Shown here: piece after piece, positions 1 through 7,124 of the stretch
Layout of the letters: each line of letters opens with the position of its first letter
Position numbering within the stretch: the first letter of the stretch is position 1
Source of the DNA: Anaerolineales bacterium UBA3905
GTDB lineage: Bacteria; Chloroflexota; Anaerolineae; Caldilineales; Caldilineaceae
Reading direction: 5' to 3'
DNA length: 11,538 bases
Assembly: GCA_002391565.1 (NCBI GenBank)
Contig: DGFH01000356.1
Coordinates: 1,314 to 12,851 of the forward strand
Translations under genes and position numbers: made by a program
The notes under the pieces: generated by a model
Seen by the model: the letters and a program-made list of their open reading frames with translations, nothing else
Database searches by the model: none
What the model was told of the DNA's origin: nothing

Positions 1-544
<544 letters not shown>

Positions 545-551
<7 letters not shown>

Positions 552-568
552 TCGTCTGCAGTCCCCTT
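545..568 (-). promoter_or_regulatory. candidate -1 frameshift site: A8 slippery run with upstream SD-like element
   Basis: On the minus strand the zero-frame codons are GAC GAA AAA AAA GCA, containing an in-phase A AAA AAA heptamer within eight A residues (545-552). Slipping back one base joins the AAA+ frame to the vWA frame, giving residues D-E-K-K-S-M-E-G. An SD-like AAGGGGA occupies 562-568, with 9 nt between it and the run, similar to the internal SD that stimulates -1 shifting in bacterial dnaX. A one-base homopolymer sequencing error (A9 read as A8) would look the same in the frames but would not explain the flanking elements. Confidence 0.7.
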
Positions 569-1712
569 GCCTTCGCCTTCCTGCTGTTGATTCTCATCGG
601 TGACCGCTTGCTCGGCCTCAGCGCGCGCCTGGCGCATATTGGATTGCAATTGATCCGGGTTGAGCACTGAATCCTGGAAAGGTTGCTTCTTCATGCGATG
701 CGGCAGCGCCAGCTCCGCCGCCAGCAGGATATCCTTGTCGTTGATCTGCAAGCGCCCATCGTAGGCCGCCTGAGCGCGGGCGGTCTTGAGGATCACAATG
801 TCGGCGCGATGGCCGTCCACCTTGAAGCTGGCTGTCAACGCCGCGATGGTGTACATGTCTTTTTCGGTGTACTTTACCAACGGATAGCGTTGTCGCGCTT
901 GCAAGATGCGATCGCACATCTCGCGTTCGGTTTCGTCATAGGCGGCAATGAAGGCTTCTGGGTCTTGCTCGAAGAAGACGCGGCGGCGCAACACTTCAAC
1001 GCGCTGACTTGCTTCGGTGATGCCGACGACATCCACGGCGTGGGCGAAGCGATCCAGGAGTTGTGGGCGCAAGTCACCCTCCTCCGGGTTCATCGAGCCG
1101 ACAAGGACAAAGCGCGCCGGGTGCTGAAAGCTGATGCCTTCGCGCTCCACCACATTGACGCCCATCGCTGCGCTGTCGAGCAACAGATCGACCACGTGGT
1201 CGTCGAGCAGGTTGACTTCGTCGACATAAAGCACGCCGCGATTGGCTGCCGCCAGGATGCCCGGCTCGAAGTGGCGTTCGCCCTTTTGGATGGCCTTCTC
1301 GATGTCTAGCGTGCCGACGACGCGATCTTCAGTCGCGCTCACCGGCAGATCGACAAAGGGTGTGGGCACATGCGAGGTCGGGAGCGCGCCTTCATGTTCC
1401 AGGCGTTCGCGACACTCATCGCAGAAAAGATCGGGGCGTTGCGGGTCGCAATTAAAGCGGCAACCCTGCACGACCTCAAGTTCGGGCAGCAATGCCGCCA
1501 GCGCGCGGGCGGCAGTCGATTTGGCGGTGCCGCGCTCGCCGCGAATCAACACGCCGCCGATCTGCGGGTTGATGGCGTTGAGAATCAGGGCGCGCTTCAT
1601 GCGCTCCTGACCGACGATGGCGGTAAACGGGTATGTCTGTCGCATGGAGTAGTCCTTCACCGGATGCGCCGGGCGCCTACAGTCGCTGTCGGCCGCCAGC
1701 ATTTCTTACGTT

Positions 1713-1741
1713 GACAGGGGCGAAGGTCATTCGCCCCTGTC
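1713..1741. repeat. 12-bp perfect hairpin in the chelatase leader
   Basis: GACAGGGGCGAA at 1713-1724 pairs perfectly with 1730-1741 around a 5-nt loop. It sits between the probable chelatase promoter (1768-1797) and the chelatase start (1645), so it would form in the 5' leader of that minus-strand transcript. Neither strand has a T-run after the stem, so it does not look like an ordinary intrinsic terminator. It could affect mRNA stability or attenuation, or be a protein-binding site. Confidence 0.5.
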
Positions 1742-1767
1742 GCCATTCCTGATCTAGTTCAATTCAT

Positions 1768-1797
1768 ATTATACTTGACGGGGAGGATGAGCAACAA
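1768..1797 (-). promoter_or_regulatory. possible housekeeping promoter for the chelatase gene
   Basis: The minus strand has a perfect TATAAT at 1773-1768, with TTGTTG as a weak -35 element at 1797-1792 and an 18-nt spacer. It points toward the chelatase start at 1645, leaving a leader of roughly 115 nt that contains the 12-bp hairpin. The -10 is strong and the -35 only partial. Confidence 0.4.
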
Positions 1798-1850
1798 AAG
1801 TGGCGCGTGTTTCCGGTGAACTGACCAATGACGAATTGAGCGTTCAGGGT

Positions 1851-1876
1851 TGAAACTTTTCGGCCGCAGCTGCGTA
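1851..1876 (+). promoter_or_regulatory. ECF-type promoter TGAAAC-N16-CGTA upstream of the sigma gene
   Basis: TGAAAC at 1851-1856 and CGTA at 1873-1876 are separated by exactly 16 nt. This equals the well-known consensus of Bacillus SigW-type ECF promoters. It lies directly upstream of an ECF sigma gene on the same strand, so autoregulation is a natural inference. Transcription would start a few bases after 1876, giving a leader of about 60 nt to ATG 1942 and making the GTG at 1879 unlikely as a start. There is no sequence evidence that this particular sigma factor binds here. Confidence 0.6.
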
Positions 1877-1941
1877 GTGTGGACGACAGCGCATGGGGTC
1901 GGGGCAACCTGGTCTCGAAGAGAGAAGTGAGATTTGTCGGT

Positions 1942-2592
1942 ATGAGTGAGCAGGAGCAGATGTGGGTGCAACAAGCGCGGCGCGGCGACCGCAGTGCCTT
2001 TAGCCGCCTTGTCGAGGCTTATCAGCGCCCGGTGTTCAATTTGACCTATCGCATGTTGGGCAGTGTGGAAGAAGCCGAGGATGCTGCACAAGAAGCGTTT
2101 TTGCGCGCCTATAGCCGGCTTGGCCAGTATGATCCGGAAATGAAATTTTCGACCTGGTTATTTTCCATCGCCAATCACTATTGCATCGACCGCCTGCGCA
2201 AACGGCGCACGACGCAGATTTCCATCGACGATAACCCGGTGTTGCAGAACCTGGAAGGCGATGACCCGCGCCCGGAGCGCCACGCTCTGCAACAAGAGGC
2301 GCGCATCGAGGTGCAGAATATGCTGGATCGCCTGGCGCCCGAATACCGCACGCCACTGGTGCTGCGCTATTGGGAAGACCTGAGTTACGAGGAGATCGCC
2401 GAGAGCATGAACGTAACGGTCGCCACCGTCAAGAGTCGCCTCTTTCGGGCGCGGCAGCAACTGGCGGCGATCTACAAAGAGCAGGAGAGCATCACGCCGC
2501 CGCCACAGCCGCGCGTGGCGCCGCCGGTGCGGCAGGTTGAGCGCAACCGCACGCAACCGATGATGCTGCGGCTCGGTATGGCGGCGCTGTGA
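1942..2592 (+). CDS. ECF-subfamily RNA polymerase sigma-70 factor
   Basis: This 216-residue protein directs RNA polymerase to a specific set of promoters, probably in response to an envelope signal given its membrane partners. Region 2 covers about residues 15-88, including the DAAQEAFLRAY core at 47-57, FSTWLFSIANHYCIDRLRKRR for -10 recognition at 69-89, and the linker after it. Region 4 covers about 122-176, with the helix-turn-helix LSYEEIAESMNVTVATVKSR at 147-166 reading the -35 element. ATG 1942 fits the family start (MSEQEQMWVQQARRGD); GTG 1879 would add 21 residues but falls at the predicted transcription start. The SD is weak. Residues 183-216 form a Pro/Arg-rich tail beyond the usual ECF end. 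The gene leads an operon with an anti-sigma-like gene 16 bp downstream and carries an ECF-type promoter in front. The family assignment is secure; the regulon is unknown. Confidence 0.95.
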   Translation: MSEQEQMWVQQARRGDRSAFSRLVEAYQRPVFNLTYRMLGSVEEAEDAAQEAFLRAYSRLGQYDPEMKFSTWLFSIANHYCIDRLRKRRTTQISIDDNPVLQNLEGDDPRPERHALQQEARIEVQNMLDRLAPEYRTPLVLRYWEDLSYEEIAESMNVTVATVKSRLFRARQQLAAIYKEQESITPPPQPRVAPPVRQVERNRTQPMMLRLGMAAL

Positions 2593-2608
2593 ATGATGAG
2601 GTGAGAAC

Positions 2609-3196
2609 ATGAACGAGCAACCCATTCACATGGATACACCCGAAGCTGAGTTCGACTGGCTGATGTCGCTGGCGCTTGATCATGCGCTGGATGCCGACGA
2701 ACAGGCGCGTTTCGATGCGTTGCTGGCGGACGATCCTGACCTGGCGATGAGCTGGCGCGCCTGGCAGTGGATCGATAGCGAGTTCGCAGCCACACCCGCG
2801 CTGACGCCACCCTCAGGTTTTGTCCAGCGCTTCGAACTGCGCCTGGCCGAGGCCGAGAAGGAGCGCCAACAGCGGGTGCTGTTGTTGTCGTCAGCGGCTG
2901 CCTTGCTGGCCGTGACATTGGTCTTTGCCTTGACAACCGGAGTTGGCGTCTTCGTCTTTCTGACACAGGGGCAGTGGGTGGGCGAGCAGATGCGTGCTCT
3001 GACGTTGGCCTACACCTCCACTCAACTGTGGTTCGCTGCCATTGGCGACGCCGTACAGACGATGCTCAATACGCCGCAGGTGCAGTTTGCCGGCGGCCTC
3101 TACGTCCTCTTACTGATCATGTTGGTCGTCGGCTGGGTGCAGCTGCTGCGGCGCAGCGCGCAGGTCGAGCGGCCACTGCCGATGATGACGGAATGA
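2609..3196 (+). CDS. membrane anti-sigma-factor-like protein
   Basis: This 195-residue protein probably holds the preceding ECF sigma factor inactive at the membrane. The N-terminal cytoplasmic part (about 1-88) carries the LALDHALDADEQARFDALLADDP pattern seen at the start of many anti-sigma proteins. There is no HxxxCxxC zinc motif, and indeed no Cys at all, so it is not a zinc-binding (ZAS) type. Two hydrophobic segments (about 90-118 and 161-180) flank a region of about 40 residues rich in aromatics and small residues, which would place that loop outside the cell. A strong SD, GAGGTGA, lies 4 nt before ATG 2609. The stop codon overlaps the next start (ATGA), suggesting translational coupling. 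The role rests on position after a sigma gene plus the general layout; direct homology cannot be shown from sequence alone. Confidence 0.75.
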   Translation: MNEQPIHMDTPEAEFDWLMSLALDHALDADEQARFDALLADDPDLAMSWRAWQWIDSEFAATPALTPPSGFVQRFELRLAEAEKERQQRVLLLSSAAALLAVTLVFALTTGVGVFVFLTQGQWVGEQMRALTLAYTSTQLWFAAIGDAVQTMLNTPQVQFAGGLYVLLLIMLVVGWVQLLRRSAQVERPLPMMTE

Positions 3197-4662
3197 TATT
3201 GTACACTCATCTGACAGGGATGCTTATGCGCGTTACGACAGTGCTTACATCTACCCGGAACTGGCTGTGGTTGGCGGTGGCAGTGACAGCGTTTTCGCTG
3301 TTGATTGTCATGGCGCCTGCCTTGCAGGCCGCGCCTGCCCAGGCGCTCGATCAGCCATCTCTGATGCAGCAACAGGTTTTCAACGACGACCTCACCGTGC
3401 GCGCTGGCGAGACCATCGACGGCGATGTCGTGGTCTATCAGGGGGATGTAGCGGTGGCGCGTGGCGGCGCCATTCGTGGCAATCTGGTCGTCTATCGTGG
3501 CGACGTTGAAGTCGATGAAGGCGGGCTGGTGGCCGGCGACATTACGGCCTTCAGCGGCAGCATCGAGATCAACGGCGCTGTCGAAGGCGCCATCACGGCC
3601 TGGAGCGGCGATGTACAGATGGGGCGTTCAGCCGTGATCGGCGGCGACGTGAGCGTCGTGAGCGGCGAGATCAAGCAAGCGCGCGGCGCTGTCGTCGAAG
3701 GCAGCCTGCTGCGCGGCCCGGCGGTCAATTTGCCGCCGCTGCCCCAGTTGGGAGCGCTGCCGGGCGCACCACAGCCGCCTACGCCACCCGTAGCGACGCC
3801 CATCGATCTGTTCTGGGCAACGTTGGGACGCGTCTTGAGCGCACTGCTGATGCTAGGGGTAGCCGTACTGACGGCGATTCTCCTGCTCAGATGGCGTCCA
3901 GCGCTGATGGAAGAGATGCGCAGTTTGTTGGTTGAGCGGACAGCCCTGGCCTTTGCAGCAGGTCTGATCTTCAACCTGTTCGGGCTGGCGCTGATTGGGC
4001 TGCTGTGGATCACCTTCTGCTTCCGGCCGCCGGCGATCTTGCTGGGTTTGCTCTTGACGGCTGTAAACCTTGTCGGCGTTGCTATTGTGGGCGATGAAGT
4101 AGGGCGCCGTCTCGCCACGCGTTTGGGCGCTCCCTGGCCGCAGCCCTGGCGCACAGCGGTTGGCATTGCTGCACCCGGCGCAGTCATTGCCTTTCTGTGG
4201 ATTCTTGGCAGTTGTTTTGGTTTCCTGGCGTTCCTGGGCGCATTGATTCTCAGCGCCTTTGGCGTGGGGACGATCCTGGTCAAGGTGTTGAAGTTGGGTG
4301 AACAGCAGGCGTCCGCGCCTGGCATAGAATTGGTCCCTCCGGCGCCTGCTGCTGCTCCTGTCGCTGCCGAGGATGTAGCAGCCATGCCTGCGTCCGCAGA
4401 GCAGGAGACGGCGCCTGTCCCGGCGCCCGTTTCGCCCACAGCGCCGACGCAAGTCCCCGGCGCCGAGGATGACTTCACCCGCATCAACGGCATCGGGCCG
4501 GTCTTCGACCAGCGTCTCAAGGCGGCAGGCATTCGCACCTTTGCCGAGCTGGCTGACCGCACACCTGCCGAGATCGCCGAGATCGTGAAGTGGCCGGTCG
4601 CCCGTGTGGAACGTTCTATGCTCATCGAGCAGGCGCGTCAATTGGCGCAGGCTGATGGTTGA
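3193..4662 (+). CDS. exported bactofilin-like beta-repeat / multi-TM / helix-hairpin-helix protein
   Basis: This is a 489-residue protein of unknown exact role. The N-terminal hydrophobic segment (about 24-46, followed by ALQAAPAQA) looks like a signal peptide or anchor. Residues 65-172 are short repeats of the type GDVVVYQGDVAV.RGGAIRGNL, characteristic of polymer-forming bactofilin-like right-handed beta-helix domains. A Pro-rich linker (178-204) leads to about five membrane segments (207-233, 250-275, 279-299, 322-340, 343-364). Positive loops at 234-249 and 301-320 put the C-terminus in the cytoplasm. After a Pro/Ala linker, residues 426-486 form a helix-hairpin-helix domain (INGIGPVFDQRLKAAGIRTF) of the kind that binds DNA or proteins. 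The start at 3193 overlaps the previous stop (ATGA). ATG 3226 (residue 12) is an alternative with AGGG 9-10 nt upstream. As the likely effector of the sigma operon, it may act in envelope structure or stress. Confidence 0.8.
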   Translation: MILYTHLTGMLMRVTTVLTSTRNWLWLAVAVTAFSLLIVMAPALQAAPAQALDQPSLMQQQVFNDDLTVRAGETIDGDVVVYQGDVAVARGGAIRGNLVVYRGDVEVDEGGLVAGDITAFSGSIEINGAVEGAITAWSGDVQMGRSAVIGGDVSVVSGEIKQARGAVVEGSLLRGPAVNLPPLPQLGALPGAPQPPTPPVATPIDLFWATLGRVLSALLMLGVAVLTAILLLRWRPALMEEMRSLLVERTALAFAAGLIFNLFGLALIGLLWITFCFRPPAILLGLLLTAVNLVGVAIVGDEVGRRLATRLGAPWPQPWRTAVGIAAPGAVIAFLWILGSCFGFLAFLGALILSAFGVGTILVKVLKLGEQQASAPGIELVPPAPAAAPVAAEDVAAMPASAEQETAPVPAPVSPTAPTQVPGAEDDFTRINGIGPVFDQRLKAAGIRTFAELADRTPAEIAEIVKWPVARVERSMLIEQARQLAQADG

Positions 4663-4693
4663 GGCGTCGCCCAGACATCTCGACGCATGTTCT

Positions 4694-4759
4694 GAAAATA
4701 GCCCCAGTCGATGACCTTCCCGGAAGCTCAAAGCTTCCGGGAAGGTCATCAGTATTTTC
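4694..4759. terminator. bidirectional intrinsic terminator between convergent operons
   Basis: A perfect 19-bp stem (4710-4728 with 4732-4750) closes on a 3-nt loop. Outer GAAAATA (4694-4700) and TATTTTC (4753-4759) are also complementary. On the plus strand TATTTTC follows the stem closely; on the minus strand the T-run comes 9 nt after it. It lies 30-90 bp past the plus-strand stop at 4662 and overlaps the minus-strand dehydrogenase stop at 4758-4760, so it serves both operons. Confidence 0.85.
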
Positions 4760-5912
4760 AACACGCGGCAAGCACAAGCGCCGTCAATTCTTCATCGGTC
4801 AGCACAATTGGATTGGCTTTCATGCTCGACGCCGCGCGCGCTTTGTCCACCAACGCGGGTGCGTCGGTGCGGCTAAACCCATAGTGCGACAGTGGGGGAA
4901 TCTCCAGCCCGGCCACCAGCGCACGCAACCAGGCGATTGCATCATCGACGGTGGCTTCGGCGCTGCCCGTGAGCAGATGCGCCAGTTCGGCGTAGCGCGT
5001 CAAAGCTACACTGCCCGGTGCGCGCTGGCGCAGCGCCTTCACATTGGCGGCGACAACCTCCGGCAATAACGCTGCACAGACGGCGCCATGAGGCGCACCA
5101 TACATGCCGCCAAATGGCCCGGCAAAACCATGCACGGCGCCCAGACCAGCGTTTGCCAGCGCCAGCCCCCCACACAGGCTGGCAAACGCCATGTCGCGGC
5201 GCGCGGCGACATCGCTGCCCTGTCGCACCGCCCGTTGGAGTGAGCGCGCCGCGTGCTGCAACCCCTCACGGCAGATGGCGTCCGTCAACGGATTGGCGCG
5301 GCTGGAGACGAACGGCTCGATCAGTTGCGTCAAGGCGTCCATACCCGTCGCCGCGGTGACAGCGGCTGGCAGGCTGTAGGTCAGCTCTGGATCGACTAGC
5401 GCCACCCGCGGCAGCATCGATGGGCTGCGCACGCTCACTTTGACGCGATGGGCAGGCGAGGCCAACACGGCGTTGCGCGTCACTTCGCTGCCCGTACCGG
5501 CGGTGGTGGGGATTGCAATCACCGGCAAGGAAGGCTGGGTCAGTGGTTGCGCCCTACCGATCACCTCCAGATAGTCGAAGACATCGCCAGGATTGGTGGC
5601 AAGCGCGGCGATCGCCTTGCCTGCATCGATGACGCTGCCGCCGCCAAAGGCTACGATCACCTCGGCGCCAGCGCGCTTTGCCGCTGCAACTCCGGCGATT
5701 GCATCCTCAACGGTCGGCTCATGGGCAACGCTGTAGAGCGAGGGTTGCAGCTCCGCTGCCGCCAGCAACGCCAATAGACGCTCTGCCCGCTGCGGGTTGG
5801 CGCCGGTGACAACCAGCGCGCGCTCCCCAAAACCACGCGAGATGGCGCCGATTTCGGCCAGCGTCCCCTCGCCAAAGAGGATGCGCTGCGCCGTTGCAAA
5901 TTCAAATTTCAT
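4758..5912 (-). CDS. iron-type (group III) alcohol dehydrogenase
   Basis: This 384-residue NAD(P)-dependent dehydrogenase is of the Fe-ADH superfamily, which interconverts alcohols and aldehydes or ketones. GGGSVIDAGKA (90-100) and TTAGTGSEVT (136-145) bind the dinucleotide. The metal site normally uses Asp and three His. Here D192, H261 (AVHGFAGPFGG) and H275 (GAPHGA) are present, but the first His position is Q196 in MDALTQLIEP. The length matches the family. The start at 5912 has a strong SD (GGGGGTGA, 3 nt away). It is the last gene of the cluster, 34 bp after the glycerol-3-phosphate-dehydrogenase-like gene and ending in the shared terminator. Possible jobs are handling a C2-C4 alcohol/aldehyde from polyol breakdown, or acting as a glycerol- or maleylacetate-type reductase. 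The specific substrate cannot be decided. Confidence 0.9.
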   Translation of the reverse strand: MKFEFATAQRILFGEGTLAEIGAISRGFGERALVVTGANPQRAERLLALLAAAELQPSLYSVAHEPTVEDAIAGVAAAKRAGAEVIVAFGGGSVIDAGKAIAALATNPGDVFDYLEVIGRAQPLTQPSLPVIAIPTTAGTGSEVTRNAVLASPAHRVKVSVRSPSMLPRVALVDPELTYSLPAAVTAATGMDALTQLIEPFVSSRANPLTDAICREGLQHAARSLQRAVRQGSDVAARRDMAFASLCGGLALANAGLGAVHGFAGPFGGMYGAPHGAVCAALLPEVVAANVKALRQRAPGSVALTRYAELAHLLTGSAEATVDDAIAWLRALVAGLEIPPLSHYGFSRTDAPALVDKARAASSMKANPIVLTDEELTALVLAAC

Positions 5913-5946
5913 GCTTCACCCCCAGTGGATGTCGCGCTGGCGTGAT

Positions 5947-7011
5947 TCACGACGCCAGATCGCCCGCAAAGAAGGCGTCCCATGGAAACTTGACGGGTGC
6001 GTCATGGGTCACGATGTCGATCATCGTTTTCATCAAGGGCAATGCAACCGGATCGAGTTTACCATGCGCCATCAGCGTCTCGATAGTCGGACCGATGGCC
6101 TGAGCCAGTTGAGCGCCCTCAATGGTGACGTCGGCCATATACTCGCGTTTGGCGACCGAATACGGCATGCCCTGTCCCAGGTATGCGCCCATGCGGCTGT
6201 TGCGCCCACCCATACTCGTTACATAGAGGTCGCCAGCGCCGGGCAGGGTGAAGACGCTGCGCCGCTGCCCACCCATGAAATCGACCATGTAGGCGGTCTC
6301 CCATAGCCCCTGCGCAAAGATGGCGGCCGCCAGGTTGTGCATGACAGCCTCGTTGCCAGCCTTGCCCGTTTTGGCGAGCAGCCCGCCCACACAACCGACC
6401 GCCAGCGCATAGAGATTCTTCAACGCCACGCACGTTTCGACGCCGACCATATCAGTTGAGGGCCAGACGTGATAGTAGCGGGTGCGCAGCATCGTCGCCA
6501 GTTTGTTCACCAACGCACTGTCATCGCCGGTGACGACGACGCAAGTGTCGCGCTCCTCGGCCAGCTCGCCGGCGATGGAAGGCCCACCCACCGCCAGCAG
6601 CGGCGTGTTGCGTTGTTGCGCTGGCGTCAGGTGGCGGCGTAGACGGTGCGGCAGCAGTTCCAGGTGGTCGCCTTCGCCCGACAAGCCTTTTGTTAAAAAG
6701 AGGAGCGGCGTCCCCACTGGCAACGTTTCGCGCAACATTTCGCCGGCCCAGTCGATGCCCAGCGAGTTGACGCCGATGACGACCAGCTCCACCCCCTGCA
6801 ATGCTTCACCCAGGCGATCGTAGGTGTAGGGCGCCACCGTTGCCCGTAGTTTTGTCCCCAGACGCGGATGCAGGTGCGTCTCGTGGATTTCCTCAATAAT
6901 GTCAGTGTCCAAATGGGTGCCGACCAGATTGACGCGATGGCCATTGTCGGCCAGAGGCATCGTAAATGCACTGCCCATCACGCCGGCGCCTAATACAACA
7001 ATGTTTGCCAT
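5947..7011 (-). CDS. NAD(P)-dependent glycerol-3-phosphate dehydrogenase-like protein (GpsA family)
   Basis: This 354-residue soluble dehydrogenase is related to GpsA/GPD1, which interconverts dihydroxyacetone phosphate and sn-glycerol 3-phosphate. The Rossmann motif GAGVMGSAF lies at 8-16, and LTKGL (catalytic-type K108) at 106-110. GGPSIAGELA is at 142-151, and VALKNLYALAVG carries the second conserved lysine, K198. In GAGDLYVTSMGGRN, D261, T265, R270 and N271 have the spacing of the GPD1 substrate-phosphate site. The phosphate-binding residues therefore look intact. The start at 7011 has only a distant GGAG (about 13 nt). It sits in a catabolic cluster after a FGGY kinase and SorC regulator rather than with lipid genes. 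I infer that it may oxidise a polyol phosphate instead of, or as well as, making glycerol 3-phosphate for lipids. Confidence 0.88.
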   Translation of the reverse strand: MANIVVLGAGVMGSAFTMPLADNGHRVNLVGTHLDTDIIEEIHETHLHPRLGTKLRATVAPYTYDRLGEALQGVELVVIGVNSLGIDWAGEMLRETLPVGTPLLFLTKGLSGEGDHLELLPHRLRRHLTPAQQRNTPLLAVGGPSIAGELAEERDTCVVVTGDDSALVNKLATMLRTRYYHVWPSTDMVGVETCVALKNLYALAVGCVGGLLAKTGKAGNEAVMHNLAAAIFAQGLWETAYMVDFMGGQRRSVFTLPGAGDLYVTSMGGRNSRMGAYLGQGMPYSVAKREYMADVTIEGAQLAQAIGPTIETLMAHGKLDPVALPLMKTMIDIVTHDAPVKFPWDAFFAGDLAS

Positions 7012-7051
7012 ACAATTTTCTTTGCTCCAATAAAAGTATTTTCAGAGAAAT

Positions 7052-7057
7052 ATTATA
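7052..7057 (-). promoter_or_regulatory. possible -10 element for the gpsA-like gene
   Basis: The minus strand reads TATAAT at 7057-7052, about 40 nt before the gpsA-like start. No good -35 element is visible at 16-18 nt spacing; that interval falls inside the adjacent hairpin. It may be a weak or activator-dependent promoter allowing separate expression of the last two genes. Confidence 0.25.
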
Positions 7058-7059
7058 AA

Positions 7060-7110
7060 TCACACGTCTTCGTCAGGCATAGCAAAATGACGCCTGACGA
7101 AGACGTGTGA
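7060..7110. terminator. 19-bp hairpin between regulator and gpsA-like gene (terminator or control element)
   Basis: Positions 7060-7078 pair perfectly with 7092-7110 around a 13-nt loop. In the minus-strand direction the stem starts 14 nt after the regulator stop and is followed by ATTTATAATATTTC, an A/T-rich but interrupted tail. It may be a partial terminator that lowers expression of the two downstream genes. The right arm contains the first copy of a 12-bp direct repeat (7088-7099 and 7108-7119), so a regulator-binding role is also possible. Confidence 0.6.
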
Positions 7111-7119
7111 CGCCTGACG
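7088..7119. repeat. 12-bp direct repeat with 20-bp period
   Basis: TGACGCCTGACG occurs at 7088-7099 and again at 7108-7119, exactly 20 bp apart (about two helical turns). Part of the motif recurs inverted at 7071-7078 as the left arm of the hairpin. Same-face spacing of repeats is typical of operator sites for oligomeric regulators such as the SorC protein encoded next to it, but binding is only an inference. Confidence 0.45.
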
Positions 7120-7124
7120 CCCTT

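Larger units (their letters stand above)
1646..1941. other. divergent intergenic region
   Basis: These 296 bp separate the chelatase (minus) from the sigma operon (plus). They hold the chelatase SD, a 12-bp hairpin, a minus-strand TATAAT promoter candidate and a plus-strand ECF promoter. I see no B12 riboswitch, no RNA gene and no credible small protein. About 50 bp between 1798 and 1850 remain unexplained. Confidence 0.7.

Noticed and set aside
683..1309. Plus-strand open frame of 208 codons
   Set aside because: It is antisense to the AAA+ chelatase domain, whose Walker and sensor motifs are unmistakable on the other strand.
1646..1760. Cobalamin riboswitch in the chelatase leader
   Set aside because: A B12-related gene would make this attractive, but I cannot find the conserved B12-box or the required multi-branched structure; only the 12-bp hairpin is present.
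1879..1941. GTG 1879 as the sigma-factor start
   Set aside because: It would lie at or before the predicted transcription start of the ECF promoter, and the 21 added residues do not resemble the family N-terminus.
2974..3192. Upstream extension of the HhH protein to an ATG at 2974
   Set aside because: The extra 73 residues are an out-of-frame reading of the anti-sigma-like gene. The ATGA overlap at 3193 and the signal-like segment fit the shorter protein.
3492..4625. Long open frame on the minus strand (377 codons) and an overlapping one at 3853-4764
   Set aside because: Both lie opposite the membrane/HhH gene. Their translations are low-complexity Arg/Ser/Ala- or Arg/Gln-rich, with no domain, while the plus strand gives clear membrane segments and motifs.
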